From Mesorhizobium ciceri WSM4083 (GTDB lineage Bacteria; Pseudomonadota; Alphaproteobacteria; Rhizobiales; Rhizobiaceae), in the NCBI RefSeq assembly GCF_000519305.1, contig NZ_KI912610.1, positions 1,149,949 to 1,213,948 on the forward strand: 64,000 nt of DNA, written 5' to 3'. Every line of letters begins with the position of its first letter. The first letter of the stretch is position 1. Position numbers and translations under genes: made by a program. Of the stretch, positions 54,512 to 62,550 are shown piece after piece. The notes beneath the pieces were generated by a model, which was not told where the DNA came from, searched no databases, and was given only the letters and a program-made list of their open reading frames with translations.

Positions 54512-54793
54512 TCAGTCTTTTGATCTCAGCATTGGTCGGTTGCTCTTCGCCCGAATCCCTTCGTAATCAGGAATTATAGTGAAAAACACTGGCAAGCGGT
54601 CGCGGCCTGCGGCTTTGCAATCCGAGCAGCCGAACAGTGCAACCAAGTCTTGGTGCATGGCACCGTGAGCCGGGCCAAGCCGGTCAATCAATGCCTGGAT
54701 ATCGAGCTTTGTGGATTTGCCGCACATTGAGTGAGAGCAGTTGATGTAGACACTTTCACGGGCGGCCAACGTGTCAGCCAGGGTCTTTGTCAT
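54512..54793 (-). CDS. Hypothetical Cys-rich protein
   Basis: 93-residue protein, unrecognised. Two Cys pairs (YINCSHSMCGKS and FGCSDCKAAGR) could bind zinc. The ATG at 54793 overlaps the upstream stop in the arrangement ATGA, which supports it as a real, coupled second gene. A longer frame from 54928 is a shadow of the neighbour. Confidence 0.6.
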   Translation of the reverse strand: MTKTLADTLAARESVYINCSHSMCGKSTKLDIQALIDRLGPAHGAMHQDLVALFGCSDCKAAGRDRLPVFFTIIPDYEGIRAKSNRPMLRSKD

Positions 54794-55083
54794 CCCCGGA
54801 AGCGCTCGGTATGCCAATGGATCTTGCCATCGATCTTCATCGGCTTGTGAATCACCAGGCGCTTCGGCAAATGCTCCGGATGCACCTCCACTAGCGTGAT
54901 CTTGACCTGCGGCTTGCAGCGACTGCAATCAAACTTCAGCGACTGCGGGTCAACGCCGCCGCCGTAGACCATCATCAAATCGGCCGATCTGCAGTAGCGA
55001 ACATTGCCGCAGCTGCATTCTGCTTTCACAAGCATGTTGTGCCGCGTCGCCTTGCCCAGCGTGTCGATCGGTTCGTGTGCCAT
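54790..55083 (-). CDS. Hypothetical zinc-ribbon-like protein
   Basis: 97-residue protein with ECSCGNVRYCRSADL and FDCSRCKPQ, a CxC...CxxC arrangement that may form a zinc ribbon, followed by a basic, His-containing tail. No family recognised. It overlaps the next gene by 4 bp, forming a two-gene unit in a more A/T-rich, gene-poor stretch. Confidence 0.65.
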   Translation of the reverse strand: MAHEPIDTLGKATRHNMLVKAECSCGNVRYCRSADLMMVYGGGVDPQSLKFDCSRCKPQVKITLVEVHPEHLPKRLVIHKPMKIDGKIHWHTERFRG

Positions 55084-55830
55084 GGCTCATAGAAGAGGAA
55101 CATATTCCTCTCTGGTCAAGAGGGATTGACTCTCATGTTCTCCATTTTGTTCACTGCTGGCAGGATAGCCACAGGAAGCATGCATGGACGTGGACACAGG
55201 TCGACATGCGGACTTGCGGCAGGTGATTTGGCATGACGCCCAAGGCACCAGCCCCTGGAAGAGGCCGCCCGTTAGTCGGCACGATCAGGCAGACCAAAAA
55301 CCGGTTGAGTGACCGTGCCGACCATGGCTGGACATGAGGGTGGGCCTAATGTCCAGGCTCCATATGCTACCGGTACACTGGCGTTGCTACACTACGCCTG
55401 ATGGCCTATGAGCGCGGGTGCTGCCTCAAATCTATGGAACTCACCCTCAGGTGGCACATTGACCCTGTGAGCGGTCGATTCCAAAGGATGTAGCCGCTTG
55501 AACAGGGTCCGCCGTCGGCGCCTAATAGGCGGCGGGCTCACCCTCAGCGGTTACAAACGTAGAGGAAGAAGCCCGCCCCACCCCATCACGGCAGCAGCGG
55601 CGGGCCGTCCCTAGGGATAGCGGGACTCACTGGGGTGTTGGTTTTCCCCTGCTGAGATTTGCGATGCAAAATAAGTGCCAAGCTCGATGGTCCATAACGA
55701 TACAACGTTGCGGCTCGTCAACGTATATCTTGAATGGCTAATGTAATAGAACGGCCGCCAGACAAGCCGAGAACCAATTAGCACAGACCGGACCTTTGGA
55801 CCTCGCACCCAAGCCTTTGGTCCTACTGGA
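55084..55830. other. Gene-poor interval
   Basis: About 750 bp with no open frame I can support. Base composition is noticeably more A/T-rich than the flanks. It contains a fragment resembling the 59599 gene (see 55204-55250) and a GC-rich hairpin (GCCCGCC...GGCGGGC, about 55568-55599). Probably decayed accessory DNA. Confidence 0.5.
55204..55250 (+). pseudogene. Degenerate fragment of the 59599-type small gene
   Basis: The stretch GACTTGCGGCAGGTGATTTG, preceded by GTCGACATGCG and followed by GCA, matches 59706-59748 inside the small gene at 59599 (VDMRDLRQVIWH) apart from a 1-base deletion and substitutions. The reading frame is broken here and no start or zinc-binding part is nearby, so this is a relic of a duplicated copy. 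Confidence 0.6.
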
Positions 55831-55863
55831 AAACCCGCCGTGCTTGCCTTGCACGACGGGTTT
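55831..55863 (-). terminator. Terminator downstream of the secreted-peptide gene
   Basis: Stem AAACCCG-C-CGTGC / GCACG-A-CGGGTTT with a 7-base loop and T tract on the minus strand (GGGTTTTCC), 69 bp beyond the stop of the gene at 55932-56231. Confidence 0.7.
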
Positions 55864-55931
55864 ATAATGTGCGGCTACATCCTATGCTATGTATCAACCT
55901 GGGACAGAGCCTGAAGTCCCAAAGACAGCCC

Positions 55932-56231
55932 TCAGCAGCCTTCCGTAGTCTTCTTCATTTGGCCAGGAGCGGCCGAGTTAGCGTCCGTATCTTGCTGGCC
56001 TGGCGCCGCCTGCTTGGCGCTGCCTGTCTGCTGCCCCGGAGCGCAGTCCTTGGCGGAGTTCGAGTTCGTTCCGCTGGTGGTGGTCGAATCCGTGCCCTGA
56101 TCGGTCGTGGTACTCGGCATGGTCTTCGTCGTCGTCGTTGATGATCCGCCGGTGCTGGTGCTGTTCGACTGCGCGAACGCCAAGCCGGTCGAAAGTGCCA
56201 TGAGGGCCGATGCGAAAATAATCTGTTTCAT
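55932..56231 (-). CDS. Small secreted Ser/Thr-rich protein
   Basis: 99-residue protein with a clear signal peptide (MKQIIFASALMALSTGLAFA, cleavage before QSNS), then a low-complexity Ser/Thr-rich stretch and repeated APGQQ/APGQM motifs (three times). Two Cys remain in the mature part (KDCAPGQ and the C-terminal EGC). Similar small exported proteins of unknown role are widespread in Rhizobiales. ATG 56231 chosen because the signal peptide starts there. Confidence 0.75.
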   Translation of the reverse strand: MKQIIFASALMALSTGLAFAQSNSTSTGGSSTTTTKTMPSTTTDQGTDSTTTSGTNSNSAKDCAPGQQTGSAKQAAPGQQDTDANSAAPGQMKKTTEGC

Positions 56232-56329
56232 GGTCAAACTCCGTATTTGAACATCCCTTCGGACAGCTAACATCGCATCGAAGGGACGGTTCCAACGAAA
56301 ATGTTCGGAGCCTCCGCACATCGTTTAAA

Positions 56330-56361
56330 AAAAGCCCGCCACCTTTCAGCAGCGGGCTTTT
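56330..56361 (-). terminator. Terminator of the putative RiPP precursor gene
   Basis: Stem AAAAGCCCGC / GCGGGCTTTT with a 12-base loop, T-rich on both strands, 17 bp after the stop of the peptide gene at 56378-56491. Confidence 0.85.
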
Positions 56362-56377
56362 CTTTAACGGCTTAAAA

Positions 56378-56491
56378 TTATTCCGGAGTTGGCGGCGGCG
56401 GCGGCGGTGTGAATGATGCGCCATTACCTGCTGTAACAGCAGAGAGCCGGTCCTTTTTTGTCAGTACAGGTTTTTCGTAGGTCTTCTTCAT
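56378..56491 (-). CDS. Putative RiPP precursor peptide (lasso-like leader)
   Basis: A 37-codon gene too short for routine calling. ATG 56491 is preceded by GAGGAG. The leader MKKTYEKPVLTKKDRLSAVTAG carries the Tyr-x-x-Pro-x-Leu motif (YEKPVL) used by lasso-peptide leaders for recognition, with a Thr-Ala-Gly near the leader/core junction; the remaining ~15 residues are GNGASF followed by six prolines and TPE. A strong terminator follows. Short peptides with this leader are annotated as putative RiPP precursors in Mesorhizobium, as I recall. No maturation enzymes lie nearby, and the proline run is unlike a typical lasso core. Confidence 0.65.
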   Translation of the reverse strand: MKKTYEKPVLTKKDRLSAVTAGNGASFTPPPPPPTPE

Positions 56492-56580
56492 TCGCGGTGC
56501 TCCTCGCTTTCCCACGACAGAAACTGCTTGCGTTGGCATCCCTTGTCAATTGCTTCGCCGACGCTCGAATGGTTTCAACG

Positions 56581-56611
56581 AAAAAGCCCGCCAGCCGTGG
56601 GGCCGGCGGGC
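56581..56611 (-). terminator. Terminator-like hairpin 2 of the cluster
   Basis: AAAAAGCCCGCCAGCC...GGCCGGCGGGC: T tract on the minus strand. No recognised gene ends at it. Confidence 0.55.
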
Positions 56612-56761
56612 AGTTCTCATGGGGGAAAGCACTGAATGGGAACAGTGCAACGACCGAAGTTTGACAGCGCGATTTTGTTCCACTGATCCAGTGAACCGAC
56701 TTGGCGTCGTTACCTTGGTAAACCGTACAGCAACCATTCCGGCCTTTACGATTTTTGCCTA

Positions 56762-56965
56762 ATGGCTCGCTACTTCTTCGACCTTCACGACACCGATGCG
56801 CTGACCGAGATCCTTGAGGAGCTGGCGCGTTCTGGGGCTGGTTCGCGCCTCGATCTGAGATGCAAGGTCTGCGATGCCAAAGGCAACGAAATCCAGCAGT
56901 TCAGGGTAGCGGTACAGGTAGCCGAGAACCGCGACATGACCTTTCTCTGGCCAACCTTCCATTGA
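56762..56965 (+). CDS. Short DUF6894-like hypothetical protein
   Basis: 67-residue open frame starting MARYFFDLHD, the typical beginning of the DUF6894 family of small rhizobial proteins, but it lacks the usual central helix (LADLEAARREA-type) and ends shortly after a KGNEIQQFRVAVQ strand. It may be a divergent or internally deleted copy. A terminator-like hairpin follows at once. Confidence 0.45.
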   Translation: MARYFFDLHDTDALTEILEELARSGAGSRLDLRCKVCDAKGNEIQQFRVAVQVAENRDMTFLWPTFH

Positions 56966-56998
56966 AAAAGCCCGCCACTGAGGGAAGCAGTGACGGGC
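56965..56998 (-). terminator. Terminator-like hairpin 3 of the cluster
   Basis: AAAAAGCCCG-C-CACTG paired with CAGTG-A-CGGGC; T tract reads on the minus strand. Confidence 0.5.
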
Positions 56999-57190
56999 CT
57001 TCCGGTGATCTGCTCGGCCAGCGGAACCGAGCGCGATCCAAACTTCATTTTCGGATCTATGTTCCAGTGGGTCCGCCCCTACTGGCGGGCAGAGGCGGAC
57101 CCGGCCGAGGCTTGGGGGCCTCGACCAGCAGCGGGGGACGCTGCCGCTTTTCCAAACCAGCCTCGACATATCCGGTTCCGCTAATGCACG

Positions 57191-57219
57191 AAAAAGCCCG
57201 CCACCTTTCGGCAGCGGGC
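57191..57219 (-). terminator. Terminator-like hairpin 4 of the cluster
   Basis: AAAAAGCCCGCCACCTTTCG then GCAGCGGGC; nearly the same sequence as the terminator at 56330 (AAAGCCCGCCACCTTTCAGC). T tract on the minus strand; it follows the small pseudogene at 57255-57418. Confidence 0.6.
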
Positions 57220-57254
57220 AAGGTCTGTAGTAGCTGGGATCAACCAGCATGGAT

Positions 57255-57418
57255 CAACTTGCGGAGGCGGGGTTGGTTGCGAGGCGCTTTTGCGACGTGG
57301 ATTTCGCAACCTTCTTCAACACCTTAACACACGATCAAAATTATCCTCTGACTCGTCGGTTTCGAGCTTGTGGGCAGCTTGCCCTTGGCACCCTTCAAGG
57401 CGATGAGCGAACTCGTCA
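57255..57418 (-). pseudogene. Decayed small gene
   Basis: On the minus strand, three frames must be joined to give one coherent small protein: DDEFAHRLEGCQGQAAHKLE..., then VLKKVAKSTSQKRLATNPASA, then RKLIHAG and a stop. The amphipathic, charged composition looks coding, but at least two frameshifts separate the parts. It directly follows the phage-type pseudogene at 57416. Confidence 0.45.
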
Positions 57419-57740
57419 TCCTCCCCGCAGCAGGCGCCAGATGTCATGCCAATAGGCGGTAATGAGCGAAGCCAGTGCCGCCGCCGCCATTCCGGTAACG
57501 CCTAAGGCTCCGAGCCCCATCAGCTTCCAGCGCGTCACCTCGGCAGTGACCGCCTTCACACCCGTCATGTCGTCTTGCTGACAGCGGTCTCGGTTGCCGC
57601 GACCCGGTCGATAAGCTCGTCGGTCTTGGCATACATCTTGGACCGGCTTGCGGCCACGCGCTGTTCGGATTGTTCGTAGCTTAGGCGGCGCGGGAATCGC
57701 TATCCTTGATATGGCGGCGGATCTCCGTTGGTGATCCTTA
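57416..57740 (-). pseudogene. Frameshifted DUF1515-like (phage-associated) gene
   Basis: Minus-strand pieces in different frames read EIRRHIKDSDSRAA, then SYEQSEQRVAASRSKMYAKT...ATETAVSKTT, then VKAVTAEVTRWKLMGLGALG followed by a hydrophobic segment and YWHDIWRLLRGG. Joined, this gives a coiled-coil plus one C-terminal membrane helix, the layout of DUF1515 proteins of rhizobial prophage and lysis regions. A stop/frameshift near 57680 and another near 57568 break it. The last 50 codons (ATG 57568) remain open. Confidence 0.55.
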
Positions 57741-57747
57741 TCTCTAA

Positions 57748-58572
57748 TTATGCTGATTTGCGGCCCTTCGCCTTTGGTTGGTCTTGGCCGATGCCTTCCT
57801 TGGCGAGGCTCTTTCGAAGAACCGAGGCCAGATCGACCACGTTCTCCTTGGGTTTCGGCGCCGGTTTCGGAGGCTTTTTGCCCTTTCGCTTGGCGTCGAT
57901 CATGGCAATCAACGCATCCTCATAGGTGTCCTCGAATTTGGAAGGATCGAACTTCGTCACCTTCTTGTCGATGAGAAGCCCCGCGATTTCGAGCAAATCC
58001 GAATCGTATTTTGGGCTCTTCACATCGTCGAAGACAGTGTCTTCCGATGTCATCTCATTGTGGGTGCGCAACTCGGTCAGCAACATCCCCTTACCAAGGG
58101 GTTGGATCAACACTTCGCGCCCGCGCTGATAGAGTACGACGCAGGAGCGTGCCGCGACGCGCTTCTTGGCCATCGCGTCGCGCAGGACGCCAAAGGCCTC
58201 CAGGGAAGCGCCATCTGCCGGGATCAAGTAGTAGGGCTTTTCGAGATAGCGCGTGTCGATCTCGGCAACCGGAACAAAGGAATCGACATCGAGTGTGTGC
58301 TGCGACGTCAGTTTCAGTTTCTTGATCTCGTCCGGCTCGACGTGGATGAAATCGCCCTTGTCCGCTTCATAGCCTTTGATCTGATCCTCGGCTTCGACAA
58401 CATCGCCGGTCTCTTCGTCGACATAGGCACTCTTGACGGGTAAACCGTCGCTGCGGTTCAAAATCTTGAAGTGGATTTTCGATGCCTCGCTTGTGGCACC
58501 CACTATCTTGACCCCGCACGACACGGAACCGACCCTCAGAAAGCCCCTCCAGACCGCGCGTGGCGCCACCAT
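57748..58572 (-). CDS. ku: Ku protein (non-homologous end joining)
   Basis: 274-residue bacterial Ku homodimer subunit that binds DNA ends. It begins MVAPRAVWRGFLRVGSVSCGVKI, the typical Ku beta-barrel start, and contains DADK-like FIHVEPDEIKKLKL, RYLEKPYYLIPADG, and a Lys-rich C-terminal tail that recruits LigD. ATG 58572 is the family start. Downstream of the ligase gene on the same strand. Confidence 0.93.
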   Translation of the reverse strand: MVAPRAVWRGFLRVGSVSCGVKIVGATSEASKIHFKILNRSDGLPVKSAYVDEETGDVVEAEDQIKGYEADKGDFIHVEPDEIKKLKLTSQHTLDVDSFVPVAEIDTRYLEKPYYLIPADGASLEAFGVLRDAMAKKRVAARSCVVLYQRGREVLIQPLGKGMLLTELRTHNEMTSEDTVFDDVKSPKYDSDLLEIAGLLIDKKVTKFDPSKFEDTYEDALIAMIDAKRKGKKPPKPAPKPKENVVDLASVLRKSLAKEGIGQDQPKAKGRKSA

Positions 58573-58654
58573 GCCGTTTCTCCTAGACGTCGATCTCGGC
58601 ACAACGCCAGGCGCACGGTTCTGTTCCGCGTCATGGGCAGCACCTTGTCGCCGC

Positions 58655-59515
58655 TTATTCCTCACGGTAGTCCAGCAGCTTGGCGTGGCGGAGCCTTTCC
58701 TCGCCCTTTAAAAACCGCACGCGACCGACCAGACCAGGCTTAAGCCATTCGGCCTTTTCTTTCTTTAGACCGATGGGCACTGGTCCGCCGACTTTCCCTT
58801 GCACGCGATCCCAGAGTCGCTGACGCTTGTCGGCTTTAAAGGCAACGAAAGCACCGCCGGCATAGCGGCCCTTATCGGCCATGAGCACCATTGCGGGCTT
58901 TCCAGCCTCGCGCTGCACGCCAATGATGTCCATTTCCTTTTCGGCATAGCACTTGATCTTGCGCCAGTTCATCGTCGACCCGCTGCGATAGACGCTGTCC
59001 TTGCGCTTCGAGACCATGCCCTCCAGCCCTGCCCTGTCGACCAGGTGATAAACCGCGTCGCCAGTGCCGGGCATGGCTTTGCTGATCTGAATGCGGCCAA
59101 CGGCTGGAATCAGTTCCTGCAGGATTTCGCGGCGGTCTTCCACCGGCAGGTTGCGCAAATCATGCCCGTTCAGGTGCAGGAGGTCGAATGCCACCAAATA
59201 CAGATCGCGCGCCGGCTTACGACGGGTGACGGCTGACTGCAGGGCGTGGAAGTCGGACAGGCCGGCCTCGTTGACCGTGATTGTCTCGCCATCGATGATG
59301 AAACTTTCCGCCTCGATCGCCTCCGCCTCTCCGGCAAGTTCGATATAGCGGCCGGTCCAGTCGTAACCGTTCTTGGTGAACAGCCGGATCCCGTTTTCAT
59401 CCTTGATGATTTGGGTGCGATACCCGTCGAATTTGATCTCATGGAGCCATTCGTCGCCCTGCGGTGGCGTTTCGACCAGCTCGGGCTCCATGGGCTTGAT
59501 GAACTTCAGACGCAT
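58655..59515 (-). CDS. ligD: LigD-type ATP-dependent DNA ligase (ligase domain only)
   Basis: 286-residue ATP-dependent DNA ligase. The adenylated Lys28 is in HEIKFDGYR, followed by ESFIIDGE and an OB-fold C-terminus (LKPGLVGRVRFLK). LigD in many bacteria also carries polymerase and phosphoesterase domains; these are absent, so end processing must come from elsewhere. 82 bp upstream of ku, giving a compact end-joining pair. Confidence 0.92.
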   Translation of the reverse strand: MRLKFIKPMEPELVETPPQGDEWLHEIKFDGYRTQIIKDENGIRLFTKNGYDWTGRYIELAGEAEAIEAESFIIDGETITVNEAGLSDFHALQSAVTRRKPARDLYLVAFDLLHLNGHDLRNLPVEDRREILQELIPAVGRIQISKAMPGTGDAVYHLVDRAGLEGMVSKRKDSVYRSGSTMNWRKIKCYAEKEMDIIGVQREAGKPAMVLMADKGRYAGGAFVAFKADKRQRLWDRVQGKVGGPVPIGLKKEKAEWLKPGLVGRVRFLKGEERLRHAKLLDYREE

Positions 59516-59598
59516 GCGCTGACTCGCATAGTGCGATTCAATTAGCGCGCGCTAAAATGGTTCCGGAACATTTTAGACGAATGGAATGTTTGATAGCT

Positions 59599-59910
<312 letters not shown>

Positions 59911-60008
59911 ACCGGCAAGTCACGGCTTCTTAGCGGAAGCCGGCGCGGGCTTCAACGGGCAAATGGCGATTGGCGCTGCGACCTGGCGCGGTGCGTCCAG
60001 GCTACGGC

Positions 60009-60935
60009 CTATGAGGTTCCCGCCCCCGCCTTCACCGTCCGCCGTCCGCGCACCGCCCTCTTCGGCTTCTTCGCACCGGCCAGTTCATGCATCGCATCCA
60101 GCTGCATCTGCTGCATTTCGGCCAGGCGGGTCCATTGGCGCGAGATGAGGTAGTCGAGTTTTTCGTGCAGATGGCGCACTTCCAGCTCGGCCTTGAGGTT
60201 GACGCGGTAGTCGTTGAAGGAGCGCAGGCGGTCCTTGGACTCCTGCCGCCGCTGGCTCATCATGATGATCGGCGCCTGGATGGCGGCGATGCAGGAGAGC
60301 AAGAGGTTGAGCAGGATGAAGGGGTAGGGATCGAAGGCGGCGCTCATTCCGGCGATCAAATTGATGCCGATCCAGACCAGAAGCACGCTGCCGAACGAGA
60401 TCAGGAACCACCAGCTGCCGCCGAAGGCCGCCATGTTGTCGGAGACGCGGTCGGCGAAGGTGCGGTGCTCCTCGAATTCTTCTTCCGAGTTTTCGGAAAT
60501 CGTGTCCTGCCTGGCGATCGATTCGACCACCTGGCGGTCGAGCTCGGAGAATTCGCCGTGCTCCTGCTGCAGCAGCTCCTCCATGTAGCGCATGCGGTAG
60601 CGGCCAAGCTCGGCGCGGCTGATGCGGGCGCCGGCCGGCAGGTCGGGATGGTCCGACCGGATGCGGTCGGCAAGGCTCGGGCGCAGCGTGTCGATGCGCA
60701 CCAGATCGCGCTTGCGGAATTTGCGGCCCGAGATCGCCGACGGTTTTTTCTTCGGCTTGCCACGGTGGGCGCCGGGGCCCGCGGGTTCGGAGTCCGGCAC
60801 TTCGGGCGTGTCGAAGTGCTCGTCCGATACCGGATCGGCCTCCAGCTCACTGAGGGTCGGCGCCTCGAAATATTCGCCGCCGTCATCGTTCTGATTGTCT
60901 GCCGGCTGCTCGGGCGTTTTGGGGACGGTGCTCAT
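60009..60935 (-). CDS. DUF1003 membrane protein
   Basis: 308-residue protein: acidic N-terminal region (residues 1-70), a basic KPKKKPSAISGRKFRKRDLV patch, then two transmembrane helices (about 173-195 and 208-228) characteristic of DUF1003 (WWFLISFGSVLLVWIGINL; FDPYPFILLNLLLSCIAAIQAPIIMMSQ) and a C-terminal coiled region (LEVRHLHEKLDYLISRQWTRLAEMQQMQ). Function unknown. Confidence 0.9.
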   Translation of the reverse strand: MSTVPKTPEQPADNQNDDGGEYFEAPTLSELEADPVSDEHFDTPEVPDSEPAGPGAHRGKPKKKPSAISGRKFRKRDLVRIDTLRPSLADRIRSDHPDLPAGARISRAELGRYRMRYMEELLQQEHGEFSELDRQVVESIARQDTISENSEEEFEEHRTFADRVSDNMAAFGGSWWFLISFGSVLLVWIGINLIAGMSAAFDPYPFILLNLLLSCIAAIQAPIIMMSQRRQESKDRLRSFNDYRVNLKAELEVRHLHEKLDYLISRQWTRLAEMQQMQLDAMHELAGAKKPKRAVRGRRTVKAGAGTS

Positions 60936-61112
60936 GATGCGGGCTCCTGGTGGTGCTGGGCGACGATAGACAGAGGTGGCGGCGCATAGCCAGCGCCGGG
61001 CACGGATTTCGCAGGCCGGACAAGTGGTTTTGATCGGAGAAGGCGATGTGGCTGGCGGCGGCTCGCCCCTGAGGGCGGGTGGAGACGTTCGAAATTGGCC
61101 GAAGCCTCACCA

Positions 61113-61300
61113 ACTTCGTCATCCACGGGCGGAGCGGGAGCGAAGCGGACGCGTAGACCCGCGGATCCATGCCGCGACCTTGGCCGGAGAATGCGGCGGA
61201 GCCGAATTCAGCACCGCTGCGGGGCCTTGGAGTCCCGGCATGGATCCTAGGGTCTGCGCCGCGTCGCTTCGCTCCTTGCTTCGCCCTAGGATGACGAAGC
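61113..61300. repeat. Long palindromic intergenic repeat, copy 2
   Basis: Same family as 34246-34435: begins ACTTCGTCATCCACGGGCGG, contains GATCCATGCCG...CGGCATGGATC in inverted halves, then GGTCTGCGCCGCGTCGCTTC and ends GATGACGAAGC. It occupies a third of the 580-bp gap before the carboxypeptidase gene; nothing else coding is seen there. Confidence 0.75.
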
Positions 61301-61361
61301 GATGGATGTCTCCGCTAAATGGAACCAGGGCTGCCGGAGAAGGCAACGGGGCGGCGGCAAC

Positions 61362-61385
61362 AAAAAACCCGCCTTGCGGGCGGGT
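61362..61385 (-). terminator. Terminator after the D-Ala-D-Ala carboxypeptidase gene
   Basis: Stem ACCCGCC / GGCGGGT with a short loop; the minus strand ends in TTTTTTG. It lies 131 bp beyond the stop of the gene at 61516. Confidence 0.75.
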
Positions 61386-61515
61386 CACGGTTCCAGTGGA
61401 TCAATTGGCGCGACTCAGCACCATACCCAAAACTATAGCTTAGCTGCCCTCACCGGGTCAAGAAAAAATTCCTATCCGTCACCGCGCAGCCAGGCGCAAA
61501 TCGCGCCGCGGCCCA

Positions 61516-62406
61516 CTACTGTTCGGCGAACATCAGCCTCGTCTTGGCGCCGTCCATGGTCGGCGACAGGCTGCGCTGGATCAGTGCTTCGACATGGTCG
61601 TTGCGCTGGCGGGCCGAGTCGGCGCCCATCACCACGACGATCAGGTTGCGGCCGTCGGCATTGTAGGAGGTGACGATGTTGAAGCCCGACGCCCTGATGT
61701 AGCCGGTCTTGATGCCGTCGACGCCGCGCACGCGGCCGAGCATGTCGTTGTGGCCGCGCACGAGTTTGCCGCGGAACATGAAGTCGCTTTCGGAGAAATA
61801 GTGGAACTGCTGGGGAAAGCGCTGACGCAGCGCCATGCCGAGCACCGCCATGTCGCGCGCCGTCGTCATCTGGCCATCGTCGGGCAGGCCGGACGCGTTG
61901 CGGAAGGTGGTGCTGGTCATGCCGAGCTGGCGCGCCTTGGATGTCATCATGGCGGCGAACTGGTCCTCCGAGCCGCCGAGATATTCGCCGACCGCCACCG
62001 CCACGTCATTGGCGGATTTGACGACGATGGCGCGGATCGCCGAATCGACGTCGATGCTCTCGCCGCGCCGGAAGCGCATCTTGGTCGGCGGCTGCGAGGC
62101 GGCATGGTCCGAAACGGGGATCTGGGTCTCCTTGCTGACACGTCCGGACTGCAGCGCCTCGAACAAAAGATACAGCGTCATCATCTTGGTCAGCGAGGCC
62201 GGGTAGCGCTGCGCCGTCGAGCTGACCTCGAACAGCTGCTTGCCGGTCCTGGCGTCGACGACGATCGCGGCATATTTCTGCGCCGGCGCGGGTACGGCCA
62301 GCACGCTGTCGGGCGGCGTCGTGGTCGAGCAGCCGGCAAGCAGCACCAGCAGGACGAGTGCCGCAAAAACTCTCTGGATGAGCGGAAGGGGACGCAGGTT
62401 GGACAA
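61516..62406 (-). CDS. D-alanyl-D-alanine carboxypeptidase lipoprotein (peptidase S11)
   Basis: 296-residue penicillin-binding protein of the DacA group, trimming D-Ala from peptidoglycan stem peptides. A lipobox (LLVLLAGCS, Cys at about 26) predicts a lipoprotein. Catalytic motifs SLTK (PASLTKMMTLYL), SAN (KSANDVAVAVG) and KTG (GIKTGYIRASG) are in order. The usual C-terminal PBP5-like domain is short or absent. Confidence 0.93.
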   Translation of the reverse strand: MSNLRPLPLIQRVFAALVLLVLLAGCSTTTPPDSVLAVPAPAQKYAAIVVDARTGKQLFEVSSTAQRYPASLTKMMTLYLLFEALQSGRVSKETQIPVSDHAASQPPTKMRFRRGESIDVDSAIRAIVVKSANDVAVAVGEYLGGSEDQFAAMMTSKARQLGMTSTTFRNASGLPDDGQMTTARDMAVLGMALRQRFPQQFHYFSESDFMFRGKLVRGHNDMLGRVRGVDGIKTGYIRASGFNIVTSYNADGRNLIVVVMGADSARQRNDHVEALIQRSLSPTMDGAKTRLMFAEQ

Positions 62407-62550
62407 GGGCGGGACTGTTCTGGGATCGGCTGTTGCTGAGATGAGACGAAGCTAACGTAACGCAAGTGATGCGTCCATTTGGTTAATGCCGGTTAGCCCC
62501 AGGATTGTCGAGGGCATCGGGCTCAGTTCCTCGCCCCTGCACAGCGCAGG

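Noticed and set aside
56762..57250. 163-codon minus-strand open frame
   Set aside because: It reads through two terminator-like hairpins and has no family features; the plus-strand DUF6894-like frame is a better, though weak, candidate.
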